Part shown: in pieces, positions 17,222 through 26,583 of the stretch
Position numbering within the stretch: the first letter of the stretch is position 1
How the letters are laid out: every line of letters starts with the position of its first letter
Origin: Stutzerimonas azotifigens
GTDB lineage: Bacteria; Pseudomonadota; Gammaproteobacteria; Pseudomonadales; Pseudomonadaceae
NCBI RefSeq assembly: GCF_013522725.1
Contig: NZ_JAAMRF010000001.1
Coordinates: 551,122-615,121 of the forward strand
Direction of reading: 5' to 3'
Length of the DNA: 64,000 nt
Program-made: the position numbers and the translations under genes
Notes under the pieces: generated by a model
What the model was told of the DNA's origin: nothing
The model's input: the letters and a program-made list of their open reading frames with translations, nothing else
Databases searched by the model: none

Positions 17222-18295
17222 ATGGGTGAATGTGTTCAGGTCGATGTGGCGATCGTTGGCGGCGGGCAATCCGCCCTTGCCGTCGGCTATTTTCTGCGCC
17301 GAACCCAGCGCTCGTTCGTGCTGCTCGATGACCAGCCTCGCCCTGGCGGTGCCTGGCTGCACGGCTGGAATTCGCTGCGATTGTTCTCGCCTTCCACCTG
17401 GAGTTCGCTCCCCGGCTGGATGATGCCCAGGGCCGCCGATGGCTATCCGATGCGGGACGAGGTGATCGACTACCTCACGCGCTATGAGCAGCGCTACGGG
17501 CTGCCGGTGAAGCGGCCCTGCGAAGTGAATGCGGTAACCGTCCACGAGGATGGGCTGAAGGTCCGAGCCGGCGGTTCGTGCTGGCAGGCCCGTGCGGTGG
17601 TGAGCGCCACCGGCACCTGGCGCAAGCCTTATGTACCAGCCTATCCGGGAGCCGAGCTGTTCGAAGGGCTGCAGCTGCATTCGGCCGACTACCGCGAGCC
17701 GCAGGCATTGGCCGGCAAGCGGGTGCTGATCGTGGGGGCTGGCAACTCCGCAGCGCAGATCCTCGCGGAGCTGTCGTCGTGGGCGGACTGCACCTGGGTG
17801 ACGCAGGAAGCGCCCCGGTTTCTGCCGGACGACGTCGATGGGCATGTACTTTTCGAACGCGCCACCGCGCGCTGGAAGGCACAGCAGGCCGGCGAGCCGG
17901 TCGACGAGCTACCGGGAGGCTTTGGCGACATCGTGATGGTGCCGCCGGTACGCGAAGCCCGCGAACGAGGCGTCTTGCAGCAGGCGGTGCGCCCGTTCGT
18001 GCGCTTCACCCGCAGCGGCGTGGTCTGGCCCGATGGCCGGGAGTCGGCGGTGGATGCGGTGATCTGGTGCACCGGTTTTCGTCCCGCGCTCGATCACCTG
18101 CGAAGCCTCGGGGTGATCGAGGACGACGGCCGGGTCGCGGTCGAGGGAACCCGGTCGCTGCGCCAGCCGCGTCTATGGCTGGTGGGGTATGGCGACTGGA
18201 CCGGATCGGCATCGGCCACCCTGATCGGCGTGATGCGTTCGGCGAGAAGCACCGCCGCCGAGGTCGACGCCTATCTGCAGGGGCTGCCGGGCTAG
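17222..18295 (+). CDS. Flavin monooxygenase-like NAD(P)/FAD oxidoreductase
   Basis: 357 residues with two dinucleotide-binding motifs: [17 protein letters not shown] at the N-terminus for FAD, and [13 protein letters not shown] at about 163-175 for [19 protein letters not shown] is the substrate-face region typical of CzcO/YUCCA-like proteins, and VIWCTGFRP the late ATG-like motif. Members oxygenate nucleophilic heteroatoms or ketones; the substrate here is unknown. GGGGAAGCGG precedes the ATG. Convergent with the PRISE gene; no operon partners. Confidence 0.8.
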   Translation: MGECVQVDVAIVGGGQSALAVGYFLRRTQRSFVLLDDQPRPGGAWLHGWNSLRLFSPSTWSSLPGWMMPRAADGYPMRDEVIDYLTRYEQRYGLPVKRPCEVNAVTVHEDGLKVRAGGSCWQARAVVSATGTWRKPYVPAYPGAELFEGLQLHSADYREPQALAGKRVLIVGAGNSAAQILAELSSWADCTWVTQEAPRFLPDDVDGHVLFERATARWKAQQAGEPVDELPGGFGDIVMVPPVREARERGVLQQAVRPFVRFTRSGVVWPDGRESAVDAVIWCTGFRPALDHLRSLGVIEDDGRVAVEGTRSLRQPRLWLVGYGDWTGSASATLIGVMRSARSTAAEVDAYLQGLPG

Positions 18296-18332
18296 GGTTA
18301 CGCAGCCGCAACGCACGCCCGGCCCGCCTGGT

Positions 18333-19397
18333 TCAGGGAATCAACCGCTGGGCGCGCAGGCGGGTGAACAGCTCCAGAAAGCTCGCCCGGCTGTCGTGAT
18401 AGCCGAGAAAGCCCAGCTCGCGGCTCTTGGTCATGTCGTTCAGGCACTCGATCTCGCGGCCGAGATCGGCGTCGGTGTGCCACCAGGAGGCCAGGCGGTC
18501 CACGTCCGGCTCGCGCAGTCCATGCTTCTGGGCGATCGCTCGCCATTGCTCGGGCGCGACGTCCTTCAGGCGAGCCTCCAGCGGCATCGGCTGCTCGGGG
18601 AAGGGCGCCGCCTCTAGCCCGAAGAACGCGGCGATCTCGCCCCACATCCAGCGCCAGCGGAACACGTCGCCGTTGACCGTGTTGAACGCCTGGTTGCGCG
18701 CCGCCGGCGATTGCGCCGCCCATTCCATCTGCCGGCCGAGCAGACCTGCGTCGGTGACGTCGGTCAGGCTGTCCCACTGCACCCGCGAGCCGGGGAACAC
18801 GAAGGGCTGGCCGGTCTCCTTGCACAGGCTCGCGTATACCGCCAGGGTCACGCCCATGTTCATCGCGTTGCTGCCGCCGGCCTGGCCGATCATCGAGTGG
18901 GACCGATGCACGCTCCAGCCGAAGCCGTGGCGCTCGGCGGCGGCGAACAGGATGTCTTCGAGGGTGTAGTAGAAGTTCTCGCCGCTCTGGCGTGGCTCGC
19001 TCTCGCGGAACGGCGTTTCTGCCTTGCCGCTTCCGTAGTTCTCGAACGAGCCCAGGTAGTGCTTGGTGCCGGTGACCAGCGCCATATGCTGCACGGGCGC
19101 CTTGCCGAGTGCCTGGCAGAGGTTGTTCATCATGGCGCCGTTGGCTTCGACGTTTTCCTTCTCGGTGGCGCGGCGCGTCCAGGTGCAGAAGAACACATGG
19201 GTGATCGGCAAGCCTTCCAGCGCTTTGTTCGTGGCGTCTGCGTCAAGCAGGTCCGCGGCCACCGGAATGACGCCTTCCTGCGCTTGCGGGCGGCGGGCCA
19301 GGCCGTAGACCGTCCAGCCGCTGGCGAGCAGGACGTTGGCAAGGTTGTAGCCGGAAATGCCGGTGATACCGACGATGAGTGCTGTGCCTTTCTGCAT
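18333..19397 (-). CDS. PRISE-type short-chain reductase (progesterone 5-beta-reductase/iridoid synthase-like)
   Basis: 354 residues, extended SDR with GITGISGYNLANVL near the N-terminus as the NAD(P) site. The catalytic pattern is that of PRISE enzymes: Lys in VTGTKHYLG and Tyr in FYYTLEDIL instead of the usual YxxxK. PRISE proteins reduce activated C=C bonds of enones; bacterial members have broad substrates. ACAGGAG lies before the ATG; an upstream in-frame ATG at 19466 was rejected for lack of a site. Monocistronic, next to the cobalamin block but not obviously part of it. Confidence 0.8.
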   Translation of the reverse strand: MQKGTALIVGITGISGYNLANVLLASGWTVYGLARRPQAQEGVIPVAADLLDADATNKALEGLPITHVFFCTWTRRATEKENVEANGAMMNNLCQALGKAPVQHMALVTGTKHYLGSFENYGSGKAETPFRESEPRQSGENFYYTLEDILFAAAERHGFGWSVHRSHSMIGQAGGSNAMNMGVTLAVYASLCKETGQPFVFPGSRVQWDSLTDVTDAGLLGRQMEWAAQSPAARNQAFNTVNGDVFRWRWMWGEIAAFFGLEAAPFPEQPMPLEARLKDVAPEQWRAIAQKHGLREPDVDRLASWWHTDADLGREIECLNDMTKSRELGFLGYHDSRASFLELFTRLRAQRLIP

Positions 19398-19536
19398 GGG
19401 GGCTCCTGTCTTGCTTGATGCGGCGTCATGGCGCCGTTGGCAGCCCGTCGGGCCTTGGATAACCACAGACCGCGGGCAAGCCGCCGACGCTCCCGCGCGG
19501 TGACCGCCGGTGCAGGATCGAGCGCGGGCTTGTGCC

Positions 19537-20286
19537 TCAGGAGGGCCTGAACAGGTGGCGATGCTCGGCGCGATAGAGGGCCGAGTCGGAAAAGGTTTCC
19601 GCGCCCAGTACCCGGCCGACCAGGATCAGCGCGGTTCGGGTGAAGCCCTTCGCGAGGACCTTTTGCTCGATGTCGGCGAGGGTTCCGCACACCCAGTCCT
19701 GATCCGGCCAGCTCGCACGATGCACCACCGCGACCGGGCAGTCGGGCCCGTAATGCGGCAGCAGCTCGGCGACGATCTGCGCCATATGGCTCACGCCGAG
19801 GTGAATGGCCATGGTCGCACGGTGGCGCGCCAGATCAGGCAGCTGCTCGCCCTCGGGCATCGGCGAGCGATGGGCGTAGCGGGTCAGGATCAGCGTCTGC
19901 GAGATATCCGGCAGGGTCAGCTCGCTTTCCAGCAGCGCCGCGCAGGCGGCGGTCGCGGTCACGCCCGGAACGATCTGGAAGGGGATGTCTAGCGCCCGCA
20001 ACTGGCGGATCTGCTCGCCGATTGCGCCGTAGAGCGAGGGGTCGCCCGAATGCACCCGGGCCACGTCCTGGCCATTGCGGTGGGCGGCGTGGATCAGCTC
20101 GATGATCTCCTGCAGATTCCGCTCCGCGGTGTTGACCACCTGCTCGGCGCGGTGTCCTTCGAGCACCTCGGCGGGCACCAGCGAGCCGGCGTAGAGAATT
20201 ACCGGGCACTGACGCAACAGGCGCTGACCCTTGACCGTGATCAGCTCGGGGTCGCCGGGACCGGCGCCGATGAAATAGACCGTCAT
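19537..20286 (-). CDS. cobM: Precorrin-4 C11-methyltransferase
   Basis: SAM-dependent tetrapyrrole methylase, 249 residues, that methylates C11 of precorrin-4 in corrin synthesis. Visible are the family blocks [14 protein letters not shown] at the N-terminus, SGDPSLYGA at about 80-88 and IVPGVTATAACAALLESELTLP. The start codon overlaps the cobE stop by four bases, and both lie behind a cobalamin riboswitch on the same strand, so vitamin B12 represses them. Confidence 0.95.
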   Translation of the reverse strand: MTVYFIGAGPGDPELITVKGQRLLRQCPVILYAGSLVPAEVLEGHRAEQVVNTAERNLQEIIELIHAAHRNGQDVARVHSGDPSLYGAIGEQIRQLRALDIPFQIVPGVTATAACAALLESELTLPDISQTLILTRYAHRSPMPEGEQLPDLARHRATMAIHLGVSHMAQIVAELLPHYGPDCPVAVVHRASWPDQDWVCGTLADIEQKVLAKGFTRTALILVGRVLGAETFSDSALYRAEHRHLFRPS

Positions 20287-20702
20287 GCGGGCTCCGCAGG
20301 TAATGGAAGGGAAGAGGCGATCGCCAGGCTTGCGGCCGGGTTGCTGCGCTTGGGGCCGAGCAGTGTCGCCTCGGCGCCAGTGAGCGCATGCGCCTGTGCC
20401 AGCGCGCAGGCTTCGGCGACACCGGCGCTACCGGTAATCGCCAGGACCCGTGGCGAAGCGGCGCTTAGCCGGTGTTGGTAGGGCTGCAGCTGCTCGGCCG
20501 AGAAAAACGCCAGTGGCAATTCCAGGTACTCAGCCAGCTGTAACAGCCCGGGTTCGTCGCGCTTGTGGGTGCTCGTTGCGAGGCCTGCGATTTGCTCCAG
20601 GCGCAACCCGTGGGTTTCCAGGCCGGCCTGGAGCAGCCTCAGCAGCGACTCCATCGAACAGCCGCGTCGGCAGCCGAGGCCGGCAACATGGATGGGAATC
20701 AT
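20283..20702 (-). CDS. cobE: CobE / CbiG C-terminal-domain protein
   Basis: 139 residues consisting solely of the CbiG C-terminal domain: GLGCRRGCS at the N-terminus, STHKRDEPGL and ITGSAGVAEACAL. CobE is required for cobalamin formation in the aerobic pathway but its exact reaction is unsettled. The start at MIPIHVAGLG fits the family. Longer in-frame starts run back toward the riboswitch and were rejected. First gene of the cobE-cobM operon; the four-base overlap suggests translational coupling. Confidence 0.9.
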   Translation of the reverse strand: MIPIHVAGLGCRRGCSMESLLRLLQAGLETHGLRLEQIAGLATSTHKRDEPGLLQLAEYLELPLAFFSAEQLQPYQHRLSAASPRVLAITGSAGVAEACALAQAHALTGAEATLLGPKRSNPAASLAIASSLPLPAEPA

Positions 20703-20877
20703 GATGGGGCGCAGCCCCGCGAGCGTTCGCTTTGGCCGGTGGCAAAGGTCTTTGCGGGCAGGAGCGAGGCGATGCCGCTGGACATGATCGAGCCTTTTGA
20801 AAAGGGGCAGAGCAGAAGGAGGCAGCGAGGGCAGCCAGGCGGAGCTGGCATCCGGCGCACCGTGGGTAGCCAAACGG

Positions 20878-21075
20878 GTTTCAGGTCGTCTCCGGGCTTG
20901 CGAGGGCTGTCGTCGGACACCGCTGGACCCACCTTCCCATGCGATGCACTCGCACAGTGGTCAAGAGATCCCGACCTTCGCTTACCGTTGCGGGGGCAGC
21001 GCCGGACTCGCCCTGTCGGAAGGGCCCACCGGCTTCCCGTTTCACCCTGCGCACGGCGGCGCGAGGCACCTGAAA
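20878..21075 (-). ncRNA. Cobalamin riboswitch controlling cobE-cobM
   Basis: On the minus strand the element runs from AGGTGCCTCGCG through GGGTGAAACGGGAAGCCGGTG, the B12-box-like GCGCTGCCCCCGCAACGGTAAGC, a variable P6 arm with CATGGGAAGGTGGG, to GCAAGCCCGGAGACGACCTG. This is the normal order of conserved blocks of the AdoCbl class. It ends about 175 bases before the cobE ATG. It lies back to back with a second cobalamin riboswitch on the plus strand. Confidence 0.92.
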
Positions 21076-21154
21076 CGACTTTTCTAGAACATCATGAAGG
21101 GCGCGCGAGCGTCAATCGTGCGATTGACCGCCCCGCAGGCACTGCGTAGCCTTC

Positions 21155-21345
21155 GCTCGTTCGAGGTTCTTCGGCCAGGTGCCGGAGCTAAGAGGGAACA
21201 CGGTCGAGCCGTGGCTGCCCCCGCAACTGTGAACGGCCTGTATCCCTTCGAAAGCCACTGCGAGAGCGGGAAGGCGAAGGGCGCGGCGGTGATGCATCGC
21301 CGCCCGGCCGTGAGCCAGGAGACCTGCCTCGTCAACGCGTTCGAC
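21155..21345 (+). ncRNA. Cobalamin riboswitch controlling cobW-cobN
   Basis: Seen in order: GCCAGGTGCCGG, AAGAGGGAACACGGTCGAGCC, GGCTGCCCCCGCAACTGTGAA, CCACTGCGAGAGCGGGAAGGC and GTGAGCCAGGAGACCTGCC. All are conserved AdoCbl riboswitch blocks. The cobW ATG is about 95 bases downstream. Confidence 0.95.
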
Positions 21346-21439
21346 AACCGGGCGGGGTGATCCGGTGGTGCATGCCGACTCCGTTCGGCTGTCCTGCCTG
21401 CCTGCTCGTCGATCCCCTCGATCTGCGCAGGACCTCGCC

Positions 21440-22489
21440 ATGAAAACCCACGCCAAGCTTCCCGTCACCATCGTCACCGGCTTTCTCGGTTCCGGCAAAA
21501 CCACCTTGTTGCGGCACATGCTCGATAACGCCGAGGGCCGCCGCATCGCGGTGATCGTCAATGAATTCGGCGAGCTGGGCATCGATGGCGAGATCCTCCA
21601 GCAATGCAGCATCGGCTGTAGCGAAGAGGAAGCCCGTGGTCGCGTCTACGAACTCGCCAACGGCTGCGTCTGCTGCACCGTGCAGGAGGAATTCTTCCCG
21701 GTGATGCGCGAGCTGGTGGCCCGTCGGCGCGATCTGGACCACATCCTCATCGAGACCAGCGGCCTGGCGCTGCCCAAGCCGTTGGTGCAGGCCTTCAACT
21801 GGCCGGAAATCCGCAACGCCTGCACGGTGGATGCAGTGATCACCGTGGTCGACAGCCCGGCCGTCGCTGCCGGCACCTTCGCCGCCCATCCCGAGCAGGT
21901 CGATGCGCAACGCAGGCTCGACCCGAACCTGGATCACGAGTCGCCCCTGCACGAGCTGTTCGCGGATCAACTGGCGAGCGCGGATCTGGTGATCCTGAAC
22001 AAGACCGATCTGCTCGAGTACGATGCGTTGCAGGCGGTCCGCACCGAGGTCGCCGAGGAGCTGCCCGAGTCGGTCAAAGTCGTCGAGGCCCAGGGCGGCG
22101 ACCTGCCGCTGGCCGTGCTGCTGGGGCTCAACAGCGAGACGGAACTGCACATTGATAGCCGCAAAACGCACCACGATCTTGAAGGTGATGATCACGATCA
22201 CGATGAATTCGACTCCTTCTCCGTCGAGCTTCCCGAGGTCGAAGAACTGCGCCTGCTTCAAGCACTCAAGCAAGTTGTCGCCCGCCACCGGGTGCTGCGC
22301 ATCAAGGGTTTCGCCAGCGTACCGGGCAAGCCGATGCGGCTGCAGATCCAAGGCGTCGGCACGCGCTTCGACAAACATTACGACCGTGCGTGGGGCGCCG
22401 AAGAAGCGCACCTTACACGGCTGGTGGTGATCGGGCAGGCGTTGGATCAGGAGGCCATCGGCGCCGAACTGAAGGCGGCGTTGGCATGA
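21440..22489 (+). CDS. cobW: CobW GTP-dependent cobalt chaperone (COG0523 family)
   Basis: 349 residues. P-loop TGFLGSGKTT (13-22), the metal-binding CxCC motif Cys76/78/79 in NGCVCC, ETSGLALP, NKTDLL for guanine recognition, a Asp/His-rich linker (DDHDHDE) and a C-terminal CobW_C domain. It is thought to deliver cobalt to the CobN chelatase encoded next. AGGA precedes the ATG; a GTG at 21365 extends into the riboswitch expression platform and was rejected. Expression is set by the cobalamin riboswitch upstream. Confidence 0.93.
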   Translation: MKTHAKLPVTIVTGFLGSGKTTLLRHMLDNAEGRRIAVIVNEFGELGIDGEILQQCSIGCSEEEARGRVYELANGCVCCTVQEEFFPVMRELVARRRDLDHILIETSGLALPKPLVQAFNWPEIRNACTVDAVITVVDSPAVAAGTFAAHPEQVDAQRRLDPNLDHESPLHELFADQLASADLVILNKTDLLEYDALQAVRTEVAEELPESVKVVEAQGGDLPLAVLLGLNSETELHIDSRKTHHDLEGDDHDHDEFDSFSVELPEVEELRLLQALKQVVARHRVLRIKGFASVPGKPMRLQIQGVGTRFDKHYDRAWGAEEAHLTRLVVIGQALDQEAIGAELKAALA

Positions 22490-22514
22490 ATCACAAGCCA
22501 GAAACTGGCGGCCG

Positions 22515-22586
22515 GAAGCTGGAAGCACCCGCTTGGCACTCGATGCCTATCCGGGGCAGAGCCTTTTCCAGCTTCAAGCTTCCAGC
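22515..22586. repeat. Inverted repeats between cobW and cobN
   Basis: GCTGGAAGC (22518-22526) is perfectly complementary to GCTTCCAGC (22578-22586), and GAAGCTGG (22515-22522) to CCAGCTTC (22568-22575). Such AGCTTCAAGCTTCCAG-rich patches occur between genes in pseudomonads. It sits exactly where the cobN ribosome-binding site should be, and no good Shine-Dalgarno is left before ATG 22599. Confidence 0.5.
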
Positions 22587-22598
22587 AAGCTGCTCCTG

Positions 22599-25500
22599 AT
22601 GCACCTGCTGCGCACCCAGCCCGGCGTTCAGCTGCCGGCCGACAGCATTGCCGACCTGCAGCAGACGCCTGCCGAGCTGGTACTGCTCTGTACCGGTGAT
22701 TCGCACCTTTCGTTGCTGGCAGAAGCCGCTCAAAGCCTGCCGGCCGACTACCCGAGCCTGCGCCTGGCAAGCCCCGCGCAGTTGGGCAACAACGCCTCGA
22801 TCGACTTTTACGTCGATCAGGTGCTGCAGCACGCCAAGGTCATCCTGATCTCGGTACACGGCGGTGTGAGCTACTGGCGCTACGGCATCGAGCGGCTGGT
22901 CGAGCTCGGCGCGCTGGGTGTGCAGGTGATCATGGTGCCGGGGGACGACAGCCCCGATCCGGAGCTGACCGGCTTGAGTACCGTCGCGCCTGAAGAGGCC
23001 GAGCGCCTGTGGCAATTCCTGCGCCAGGGTGGACGGGATAACGCACGGCAGCTGTTCTATTGCATTGCTTCGCGCTGGCTCGACCGAGCCTACCCTTGGC
23101 AGGAACCCCAAGCCTTGCCGCGCGTGGGGCTTTATCACCCGGCACACGCTGAGCCGGCGCTTGCGCATTGGCGCGCCGCGTGGACGCCTGGCCGGCCGGT
23201 GGCGGCGCTGCTGTTCTACCGGACCCAGGTGCAGGCAGCCAATACCGCCTTCATCGACAGGTTCTGCGAGCGGCTGCGCGTCCAGGGGCTCAACCCCCTG
23301 CCGATCGCTGTCGCCAGCCTCAAGGAGTCCGCCTGCCTGGCGCAGGTCGAGTGCTGGCTGGACGACAGCGACGCCGCGCTGATCATCAACACGACCGGAT
23401 TCGCCCTGTCCAACCCCGAAGCGCCGAACCTGCGGCCCTTCCGGCGCGATGTGCCAGTGCTCCAGGCCATCTGCGCGCTGGACGGTCTCGAGCCGTGGCA
23501 GGCCAATCCACAGGGGCTGGGCACGCGGGATCTGGCAATGCATGTCGTGCTGCCCGAGCTCGACGGCCGGCTGATTACCCGGCCAATCAGCTTCAAGGGG
23601 CTGGCCTGGCGCAGCGAGCGCAGCCAGAGCGATGTGGTCTGCTACCAGGCCCATCTTCCAGGCATGGATTTCGTGGCCGAACTGGCGCGACGCTGGTGCG
23701 ACCTTGCGCGTCTGCCCAATGCGGACAAGCGTATCGCGCTGGTGCTGGCCAATTACCCGACCCGCGACGGGCGCATCGGCAACGGGGTGGGCCTGGACAC
23801 GCCGGCCGCGGCGCTGAACATTCTCAAATCGCTGGAGGAGCAGGGCTATCCTGTCGACGGGCTGCCCGACAGCGGTACGGCATTGATCCATCAGCTACTC
23901 GGCGGTGTGACTAACGACCCGGACGGCCTCGACCTGCGGCCTTGTTCCCAGAGCCTGGCGCTGGACAATTACCGGGCCTTTTTTGCCAGTCTCCCCGAGG
24001 CCAACCAGCAGGCAGTGCGCGAGCGCTGGGGCGAGCCCGAGCAGGACCCGATGTACCGCGGCGGTCGATTGATGGTCGCAGGGTTGCGCTTCGGCTTGAC
24101 CTTCGTTGGCATCCAGCCGGCGCGTGGCTATGGCGTGGACGCGGCGGCCGTCTATCACGACCCCGACCTGCCGCCGCCACACGGTTATCTGGCGTTCTAT
24201 TGCTGGCTGCGCCAGGCGTTCGCCGCCAATGCGGTGGTTCACGTCGGCAAGCACGGCAATCTGGAATGGTTGCCCGGCAAGAGCGTTGGGTTGTCCGAGG
24301 CGTGCTGGCCGGGCGCGATCCTCGGGCCGCTGCCCAATATCTATCCCTTCATCGTCAACGACCCGGGGGAGGGCGCGCAGGCCAAGCGGCGCACCCAGGC
24401 GGTGATCATCGACCATCTGATGCCGCCGCTGACCCGCGCCGAGAGCTACGGGCCGCTACGCGACCTGGAGCGCCTGGCCGACGAGTATTACGAAGCGAGC
24501 CAGCTGGATCTGCGCCGCGCGGTGGAGCTGCGCGGCGAGATTCTCGCGCTGGTGCGCGCCACTGAACTCGACCGGGAGCTGGGTCTGCAACTGAACGAAG
24601 ACCCGGACAGCTGGCTGCCGCAGCTCGATGCCTACCTGTGCGACCTCAAGGAGTCGCAGATCCGCGACGGCTTGCATGTCTTCGGCGAGTCGCCGCAGGG
24701 CCGGTTGCGGCGAGACACGTTGCTGTCCCTGTTGCGTATCCCCCGGGGCGACGGTGTTGGCGCCAACGCCAGTCTGCTGCGAGCCCTGGCCCGCGCGCTG
24801 GCGCTGGGTTTCGATCCGCTCGACTGCGACATGGCAAGTCCCTGGCAGGGACCGCGCCCCGCGCATCTGGAAAGGCAGGGCGATGAGCCCTGGCGCACCT
24901 GCGGCGATACCCGCGAGCGACTCGAGCAACTGGCGCTGGAGCTGATCGAGCAGAGCCTGTCGGGCGAGGCGGTGGCGGTCGACGGAAGCGAGGTATCAAC
25001 GATCCTCGTGGAGCTGCGCGAGCGCATCGCACCTTTGCTGGATGGCAGCGGGCCAGCCGAGATCGGTGGGTTGCTGGCGGCACTACAGGGGCGCTTCGTC
25101 CCGGCCGGACCGAGTGGTGCGCCCAGCCGCGGCCGACTCGATGTGCTGCCGACCGGGCGCAACTTCTATTCGGTCGACGTACGCAACCTGCCGACCCCGA
25201 CCGCCTGGCGCATCGGCGTGCAGTCGGCGGACCGCCTGCTCGAACGCCATCTGCAGGATAACGGCGATCACCTGCGCCGGCTCGGGCTCTCGGTCTGGGG
25301 CACCGCGACCATGCGTACCGGCGGCGATGACATCGCCCAGGCCATGGCGCTGATCGGCGCGCGGCCGGTCTGGCAGGCTGGCAGCCAGCGCGTTGAGCGT
25401 TTCGAAATCCTGACGCTGGAGCAGCTTGGCCGGCCTCGGGTCGACGTCACGCTTCGCGTGTCGGGCTTCTTCCGCGATGCGTTCTCCAACCTCATTCGCC

Positions 25501-26345
25501 TGTTCGACCAGGCGGTACAAGCGGTGGCCGAACTGGACGAGCCGGACGACATGAATCCCCTGTCGGCGCGCGTCTGGGACGATGCCCTGCGTCTTCAGGA
25601 TGACGGCCTGAGCGAAGCCGAGGCGCGGCGCCAGGCGGGCTGGCGGGTGTTCGGCTCCAAGCCGGGCGCCTATGGTGCCGGCATCCAGAATGCCGTCGAA
25701 GGGCGGCTCTGGCATGAGCGTGCAGACCTCGCCGAGGTGTACCTGAACTGGGGCGGATACGCCTACGGCGGCGATGCTGAAGGCGCACCGGCCCGCGAGC
25801 GCTTCGGGGATCGGCTGGAACGGCTCGAGGCGGTGTTGCAGAACCAAGACAACCGCGAGCATGACCTGCTCGACTCCAACGACTATTACCAGTTTCAGGG
25901 CGGCATGCTGGCGGCGGTAGAAACCCTGCGCGGCCTGCAGGTGGCGAGCTACCACGGCGATAACAGCCATCCGGACACCCCACGTATCCGCACCCTCAAG
26001 CAGGAGCTCGGACGTGTGGTGCGCGCCCGTGCGGCCAACCCCAAGTGGATTGCTGGCATGAAGCGCCACGGCTACAAGGGCGCCTTCGAACTGGCCGCCA
26101 CGGTCGATTACCTGTTTGGCTTCGACGCCACCAGCGGGCTGGTCGACGACCACCAGTACGCGCTGCTCACCGATGCCTACCTGCTCGACCGCGACACCCG
26201 CGACTTCATCCAGCAACACAACCCCGGCGCCCTGCAGGACATGCTCGAACGGCTGCTCGAGGCTCAGCAGCGGGGGCTCTGGCAGAATCCCGGAGACTAC
26301 CGCGAGGTACTGGAGAACATGCTGCTGGACAGTGAAGAGGCGTGA
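22599..26345 (+). CDS. cobN: Aerobic cobaltochelatase large subunit
   Basis: 1248 residues, CobN/magnesium chelatase H family; inserts Co2+ into hydrogenobyrinic acid a,c-diamide with ATP hydrolysis by partner subunits. Family landmarks include SVHGGVSYW near residue 87, FRRDVPVLQAI, YPTRDGRIGNGVGLDTP, NAVVHVGKHGNLEWLPGKS (about 545-563) and VFGSKPGAYGAGIQ. The N-terminus MHLLRTQPG agrees with Pseudomonas CobN; the frame is open for 22 more codons through an inverted-repeat patch, which I take as non-coding. It has no cobS/cobT neighbours: the likely ATPase partners are the ChlI-like and vWA genes at 28234 and 29272. Confidence 0.95.
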   Translation: MHLLRTQPGVQLPADSIADLQQTPAELVLLCTGDSHLSLLAEAAQSLPADYPSLRLASPAQLGNNASIDFYVDQVLQHAKVILISVHGGVSYWRYGIERLVELGALGVQVIMVPGDDSPDPELTGLSTVAPEEAERLWQFLRQGGRDNARQLFYCIASRWLDRAYPWQEPQALPRVGLYHPAHAEPALAHWRAAWTPGRPVAALLFYRTQVQAANTAFIDRFCERLRVQGLNPLPIAVASLKESACLAQVECWLDDSDAALIINTTGFALSNPEAPNLRPFRRDVPVLQAICALDGLEPWQANPQGLGTRDLAMHVVLPELDGRLITRPISFKGLAWRSERSQSDVVCYQAHLPGMDFVAELARRWCDLARLPNADKRIALVLANYPTRDGRIGNGVGLDTPAAALNILKSLEEQGYPVDGLPDSGTALIHQLLGGVTNDPDGLDLRPCSQSLALDNYRAFFASLPEANQQAVRERWGEPEQDPMYRGGRLMVAGLRFGLTFVGIQPARGYGVDAAAVYHDPDLPPPHGYLAFYCWLRQAFAANAVVHVGKHGNLEWLPGKSVGLSEACWPGAILGPLPNIYPFIVNDPGEGAQAKRRTQAVIIDHLMPPLTRAESYGPLRDLERLADEYYEASQLDLRRAVELRGEILALVRATELDRELGLQLNEDPDSWLPQLDAYLCDLKESQIRDGLHVFGESPQGRLRRDTLLSLLRIPRGDGVGANASLLRALARALALGFDPLDCDMASPWQGPRPAHLERQGDEPWRTCGDTRERLEQLALELIEQSLSGEAVAVDGSEVSTILVELRERIAPLLDGSGPAEIGGLLAALQGRFVPAGPSGAPSRGRLDVLPTGRNFYSVDVRNLPTPTAWRIGVQSADRLLERHLQDNGDHLRRLGLSVWGTATMRTGGDDIAQAMALIGARPVWQAGSQRVERFEILTLEQLGRPRVDVTLRVSGFFRDAFSNLIRLFDQAVQAVAELDEPDDMNPLSARVWDDALRLQDDGLSEAEARRQAGWRVFGSKPGAYGAGIQNAVEGRLWHERADLAEVYLNWGGYAYGGDAEGAPARERFGDRLERLEAVLQNQDNREHDLLDSNDYYQFQGGMLAAVETLRGLQVASYHGDNSHPDTPRIRTLKQELGRVVRARAANPKWIAGMKRHGYKGAFELAATVDYLFGFDATSGLVDDHQYALLTDAYLLDRDTRDFIQQHNPGALQDMLERLLEAQQRGLWQNPGDYREVLENMLLDSEEA

Positions 26346-26464
26346 AGTCCCGAAGGTCGTCGACGCTTCAGGTGACAGCAGATGAATATCGGGGCAGGTG
26401 CGTTGCCTCACGGTTACTCATCACCGTTGCGTCAGACACGCCGCCCTCGCGCACTACGCCGCTG

Positions 26465-26560
26465 CCTGTAGGAGCGACATTGGTCGCGAAGGCGGTAGTC
26501 GGCGCGCGGCCAATGATGGGTCAGCGCCGAATCGTTGGCGCCGCGCATCGCTGCCGCCGG
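26465..26560. repeat. REP-like GTAGGAGCGA element
   Basis: CTGTAGGAGCGACATTGGTCGCGAAGG and the following GGCGCGCGGCC / GGCGCCGCGC segments resemble the REP sequences scattered through Pseudomonas genomes. It lies between the convergent cobN and DAHP synthase genes (26346-26583 holds no gene) and may serve as a transcript end. Confidence 0.5.
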
Positions 26561-26583
26561 CGCCTAACACCGCCGCGCTATCG

